Shown here: positions 7,557 to 10,412 of the stretch, piece after piece
Position numbering within the stretch: position 1 is the stretch's first letter
Layout: every line of letters starts with the position of its first letter
DNA from: an uncultured Pseudomonadota bacterium
Lineage (GTDB): Bacteria; Pseudomonadota; Gammaproteobacteria; Methylococcales; Methylomonadaceae
Direction: 5' to 3'
DNA: 10,412 nt
Assembly (NCBI GenBank): GCA_903902945.1
Contig: CAIUWU010000201.1
Coordinates: 1 to 10,412 of the forward strand
Notes under the pieces: generated by a model
Seen by the model: only the letters and a program-made list of their open reading frames with translations
Database searches by the model: none
What the model was told of the DNA's origin: nothing
Made by a program: the position numbers and the translations under genes

Positions 7557-8927
7557 TTAAGACTCCTTTTTTGATGGTCGCTGCCAACTGGCTACGCTGA
7601 CCTGTTTACTGCGACTCAAGGTCAACTGCTCAGCTGGAGTATCTTTGGTGATGGTTGAACCGGCGCCGATGGTAGCATTCCTGCCAACGGTTACCGGTGC
7701 GACCAGTTGGGTATCCGAACCAATGAAGGCACCGTCTTCGATAATGGTTTTAAATTTATTCACACCATCGTAGTTACAGGTAATGGTGCCGGCACCAATG
7801 TTGACCTTGCTACCGATTTCGCTGTCGCCGATATAGCTCAGATGATTGATTTTACTGCCCGAAGCCACCGTGGATTTTTTGATCTCAACGAAATTGCCGA
7901 TATGCGCATGATCGGCAATCACACTGGCCGGGCGCAAACGCGCAAACGGCCCGATACGGCTATAGGCGCCGACACTCGCATCTTCGATCAGGCTGTTAGG
8001 CAATATTTCGACGGCGTCCGCTATCGTGGCATTTTTGAGTATGCAGTTGGCGCCAATTCTGACGTTTGAACCAATCCGGTTAATCCCTTCAAAAATGACA
8101 TTGATATCGACATCGATATCCTGACCCAATTCAGCAAATTCACCTCTGACATCAATCCGGGCCGGATCACGCAGTGTCACACCATGTTCCATCAGGCTCT
8201 GTGCCTGCTGCATTTGGTAAACCCGTTCCAGATGCGCCAGCTGATTGCGATTGTTGACGCCCAGGACTTCATCCTGACTGCTGGCCAGCGTGGTTTTGAT
8301 ACTCAGGCCGTCGGCAACCGCCATTTCGATAATATCGGTCAGATAGTATTCGTTTTGAGCATTGTTATTGCTCAAACGCGCCAGCCATTGCTTAAGCTGA
8401 TCACCGTTGCAGGCCAGAATCCCGGTATTGCCTTCCTTAATCGCTAATTCAGAGGCATTGGCGTCTTTTTGCTCGACAATTTTGACCACAGCATTATCCG
8501 CATTTCTGACGATGCGCCCATAACCGGTGGGATCATCGAGTTTTACGGTTAATAAGGCCAGCGACTGTGCACTGACGTCCTGCAACAGGGTTTGCAGGGT
8601 TTGCGCTTTTAGTAAGGGCACATCGCCATACAGAATCAAAACGGTATCGGCATCTTCAACATGGTGAATGGCTTGCTGCACCGCATGTCCGGTACCCAGC
8701 TGCTGTTTTTGCTCGATCCAGACTGCCTCGAAATGCTGCAGGGTTTGCTTGACGGTTTCACCGCCATGTCCGTAGATGATATAGATCGCATTGTCATTTA
8801 ATTGCTGGCTGGTTTCGTAGACATGTTGCAGCAAGGCTTTGTTGGCTATTTCGTGTAACACTTTAGGACGACTGGAACGCATCCGGGTTCCTTGTCCGGC
8901 GGCCAGAATAATGGTTTTGATCGGCAT
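7557..8927 (-). CDS. glmU: Bifunctional GlmU: glucosamine-1-phosphate acetyltransferase / GlcNAc-1-phosphate uridyltransferase
   Basis: GlmU makes UDP-N-acetylglucosamine in the cytoplasm: the C-terminal half acetylates glucosamine-1-phosphate and the N-terminal half adds UMP. The start is the ATG at 8925-8927, 7 bases after GAGGA (8935-8939); an in-frame TTG at 8945 is less likely because it overlaps the terminator tract. This gives 456 residues, the E. coli length. The uridyltransferase domain (about 1-225) shows LAAGQGTRM (8-16), PKVLH (21-25), QLGTGHA (76-82), LYGDVP with Asp102, and GYGRIV (135-140). The left-handed beta-helix (about 250-456) shows repeated I-G-hexapeptides, GPFARLRP (326-333), GNFVEIKKS (344-352), KINHLSYIGD with catalytic-position His362, and GAGTITCNYDG (378-388). 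It is the first gene of the glmU-glmS-metF-like run. Confidence 0.98.
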   Translation of the reverse strand: MPIKTIILAAGQGTRMRSSRPKVLHEIANKALLQHVYETSQQLNDNAIYIIYGHGGETVKQTLQHFEAVWIEQKQQLGTGHAVQQAIHHVEDADTVLILYGDVPLLKAQTLQTLLQDVSAQSLALLTVKLDDPTGYGRIVRNADNAVVKIVEQKDANASELAIKEGNTGILACNGDQLKQWLARLSNNNAQNEYYLTDIIEMAVADGLSIKTTLASSQDEVLGVNNRNQLAHLERVYQMQQAQSLMEHGVTLRDPARIDVRGEFAELGQDIDVDINVIFEGINRIGSNVRIGANCILKNATIADAVEILPNSLIEDASVGAYSRIGPFARLRPASVIADHAHIGNFVEIKKSTVASGSKINHLSYIGDSEIGSKVNIGAGTITCNYDGVNKFKTIIEDGAFIGSDTQLVAPVTVGRNATIGAGSTITKDTPAEQLTLSRSKQVSVASWQRPSKKES

Positions 8928-8934
8928 TGTTTTT

Positions 8935-8939
8935 TCCTC
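8935..8939 (-). promoter_or_regulatory. Ribosome binding site deciding the glmU start
   Basis: GAGGA on the minus strand lies 7 bases before the ATG at 8925-8927. It supports this start over the upstream TTG. It begins only a few bases beyond the U-tract of the terminator that closes the atp operon. Confidence 0.8.
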
Positions 8940-8943
8940 AAAC

Positions 8944-8977
8944 AAAAAAGCCCGATGACGCGAACGTAATCGGGCTT
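8944..8977 (-). terminator. Intrinsic terminator after atpC
   Basis: On the minus strand AAGCCCGAT pairs with ATCGGGCTT (9 perfect base pairs, 8969-8977 with 8948-8956). After one T/C mismatch, ACG and CGT pair further around a TTCG tetraloop. A run of six T (8944-8949, partly within the stem) follows. It begins 21 bases after the atpC stop codon, as expected for the end of an atp operon. Its tail reaches to within 16 bases of the glmU ATG. Confidence 0.88.
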
Positions 8978-8998
8978 ATTAGGCATTACAGTAATGGT

Positions 8999-9421
8999 TT
9001 AAGAACCACGTTTTCTCAGTCTTTCCAGGGTTTTAAGCTGCATGATGGCTTCGGCCAGTTCGGCTTTGGCAACTGCATAATCATACTTACCGGATTTATC
9101 ACTCAACATTTCTTCTGCGCGGGCTTTGGCTTGCAAGGCTGCCGCTTCATCAATGTCATGTGCCCTGATTGCCGTATCGGCCAATACCGTTACTACATCG
9201 GGTTGAACTTCCAGCAGGCCACCCGAGATGTAATAGGCCAAGCTTTCTTTTTCGTTCAGCTTTACCCGTACTTCACCCGGTTTCAAACGGGTGATTAACG
9301 GCGCGTGACGCGGTGCAATACCGACTTCACCCAGCTCGGCAGGCGCAAACAGCATTTGCGCCAAACCCGAATAGACTTCCTGCTCGGCGCTGACGATGTC
9401 AACATGAATTGTCATTGCCAT
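8999..9421 (-). CDS. atpC: F1Fo ATP synthase epsilon subunit
   Basis: AtpC is part of the central stalk of F1 and regulates ATP hydrolysis. It is 140 residues, against 139 in E. coli. The N-terminal beta-sandwich (about 1-87) shows MTIHVDIVSAEQEVYSG, GEVGIAPRHAPLIT and YYISGGLLEVQPDVVTVLAD. The C-terminal helical hairpin (about 90-140) has EAAALQAKARAEE and ends in LERLRKRGS. I chose the ATG at 9419-9421 because AGGAG (complement at 9431-9435) lies 9 bases before it; the Met two codons later is too far from that site. It follows atpD by 24 bases and is followed by a terminator, so it is the last gene of the atp operon. Confidence 0.97.
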   Translation of the reverse strand: MAMTIHVDIVSAEQEVYSGLAQMLFAPAELGEVGIAPRHAPLITRLKPGEVRVKLNEKESLAYYISGGLLEVQPDVVTVLADTAIRAHDIDEAAALQAKARAEEMLSDKSGKYDYAVAKAELAEAIMQLKTLERLRKRGS

Positions 9422-9445
9422 ATCGAAATTCTCCTGTGCTGGGGA

Positions 9446-10412
9446 TTACATGTTTTTGGCTTTTTCAATAGCTTCGTCTATGGTGCCTACCATATAGAAA
9501 GCTTGCTCTGGCAAGCTGTCGTATTCGCCATTGATAATGCCTTTAAAGCCAGCAATTGTTTCTCTCAGAGACACATATTTACCCGGTGAACCGGTAAATA
9601 CTTCCGCAACGAAGAAAGGTTGTGACAGGAATCTTTGAATTTTACGTGCGCGGGATACGGTCAGCTTGTCGTCTTCTGACAGTTCATCCATACCCAGAAT
9701 CGCGATGATGTCACGCAATTCTTTGTAACGTTGCAGGATACCTTGGACCGCACGCGCAGTTTCGTAATGTTCCTGGCCAATCACCAACGGATCCAGCTGA
9801 CGACTGGTTGAATCGAGCGGATCAATCGCAGGATAAATACCTAACTCAGCAATTTGACGTGACAATACAACAGTCGCATCTAAGTGAGCAAAAGTGGTGG
9901 CTGGTGATGGATCGGTCAAGTCGTCAGCAGGGACGTAAACGGCTTGAATAGAGGTAATAGAACCGGTTTTGGTTGAGGTAATACGCTCTTGCAATACACC
10001 CATTTCTTCCGCCAGCGTCGGCTGATAACCTACCGCAGATGGCATACGACCCAGCAGCGCTGATACTTCGGTACCAGCCAGGGTGTAACGGTAGATATTG
10101 TCAACGAAGAACAGAACATCGCGACCTTCGTCACGGAAGTATTCCGCCATGGTCAAACCAGTCAGCGCTACCCGCAGACGGTTTCCTGGTGGCTCATTCA
10201 TCTGACCGTAAACCAGTGATACTTTGTCGATAACCTTTGAATCGGTCATTTCATGGTAGAAGTCGTTACCTTCACGAGTACGTTCACCTACACCGGCGAA
10301 TACCGAGAAACCGCTATGCTCGATCGCAATATTACGAATCAGCTCCATCATGTTAACGGTTTTACCTACACCGGCACCACCGAACAGACCAACCTTACCG
10401 CCTTTGGCAAAC
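9446..10412 (-). CDS. atpD: F1Fo ATP synthase beta subunit (5' end cut off)
   Basis: AtpD carries the catalytic nucleotide sites of F1. The reading frame is open to the window edge, giving 321 codons of an expected 460 or so; about 138 N-terminal residues lie outside. The visible part starts FAKGGKVGLF and runs into the Walker A loop GGAGVGKT. Then come GERTREGNDFY (with the catalytic glutamate), the Walker B strand VLFFVDNIYR, SALLGRMPSAVGYQPTLAEE, VPADDLTDPSPATTFAHLD, PLDSTSRQLDP, the DELSEDD regulatory loop, and the C-terminal FFVAEVFTGSPGKYV and PEQAFYMVGTIDEA. A Met-initiated reading from 10351 would start after Walker A and is not a real start. The close match to E. coli AtpD from memory supports a gammaproteobacterial origin. 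Confidence 0.99.
   Translation of the reverse strand, partial: FAKGGKVGLFGGAGVGKTVNMMELIRNIAIEHSGFSVFAGVGERTREGNDFYHEMTDSKVIDKVSLVYGQMNEPPGNRLRVALTGLTMAEYFRDEGRDVLFFVDNIYRYTLAGTEVSALLGRMPSAVGYQPTLAEEMGVLQERITSTKTGSITSIQAVYVPADDLTDPSPATTFAHLDATVVLSRQIAELGIYPAIDPLDSTSRQLDPLVIGQEHYETARAVQGILQRYKELRDIIAILGMDELSEDDKLTVSRARKIQRFLSQPFFVAEVFTGSPGKYVSLRETIAGFKGIINGEYDSLPEQAFYMVGTIDEAIEKAKNM

Noticed and set aside
7555..7587. Extended N-terminus of GlmS from a TTG codon
   Set aside because: It would bury the catalytic N-terminal Cys, overlaps glmU, and breaks the exact 609-residue family length.
1..10412. CRISPR arrays, tRNA or rRNA genes, insertion sequences, phage or defence genes
   Set aside because: No regularly spaced direct repeats, no cloverleaf-like sequence, no transposase or integrase frame and no defence-type domain were seen; almost the whole window is accounted for by eight well-recognised gene families.

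Overview
The window holds chromosomal DNA of a Gram-negative bacterium, most probably a gammaproteobacterium. The main evidence is the order atpD-atpC-glmU-glmS and protein sequences very close to the E. coli type. GlmU and GlmS come out at 456 and 609 residues, the E. coli lengths, once their starts are corrected. Base composition looks close to balanced. A methanotroph-like lineage (Methylococcales) would fit the general feel of the proteins, but that is a guess. All eight genes lie on the minus strand, so the window reads biologically from right to left.

Right part (about 10412 to 8944): the end of the F-type ATP synthase operon. It contains atpD (beta subunit, cut by the window edge just before the Walker A loop) and atpC (epsilon subunit). 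A strong intrinsic terminator hairpin with a UUCG-capped stem follows.

Middle part (8927 to 4974): a tightly packed three-gene run. glmU and glmS make UDP-N-acetylglucosamine, the amino-sugar precursor of peptidoglycan and lipopolysaccharide. They are separated by only 2 bases. One base after glmS comes a short, divergent MetF-like protein (methylenetetrahydrofolate reductase fold). The terminator ends about 16 bases before the glmU start codon, so transcription of this run must read through it or begin inside atpC.

Intergenic part (4973 to 4696, 278 bases): no gene. It holds a compound inverted repeat 49 bases after the metF-like stop, and at most a weak promoter candidate for the next operon.

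Left part (4695 to 1): a tripartite heavy-metal efflux operon in CBA order. It encodes a CzcC/TolC-type outer-membrane channel, a CzcB-type lipoprotein adaptor and a CzcA-type RND pump. The pump gene runs off the left edge with about two thirds present. Together these would move metal ions from the periplasm or cytoplasm to the outside. The exact metal cannot be read from the sequence, and no regulator gene lies in the window.

Most of the window is ordinary housekeeping and metal-resistance content. I see no clear undescribed system. The points most worth a second look are the MetF-like protein coupled to glmS, the terminator placed against the glmU ribosome binding site, and the compound inverted repeat.
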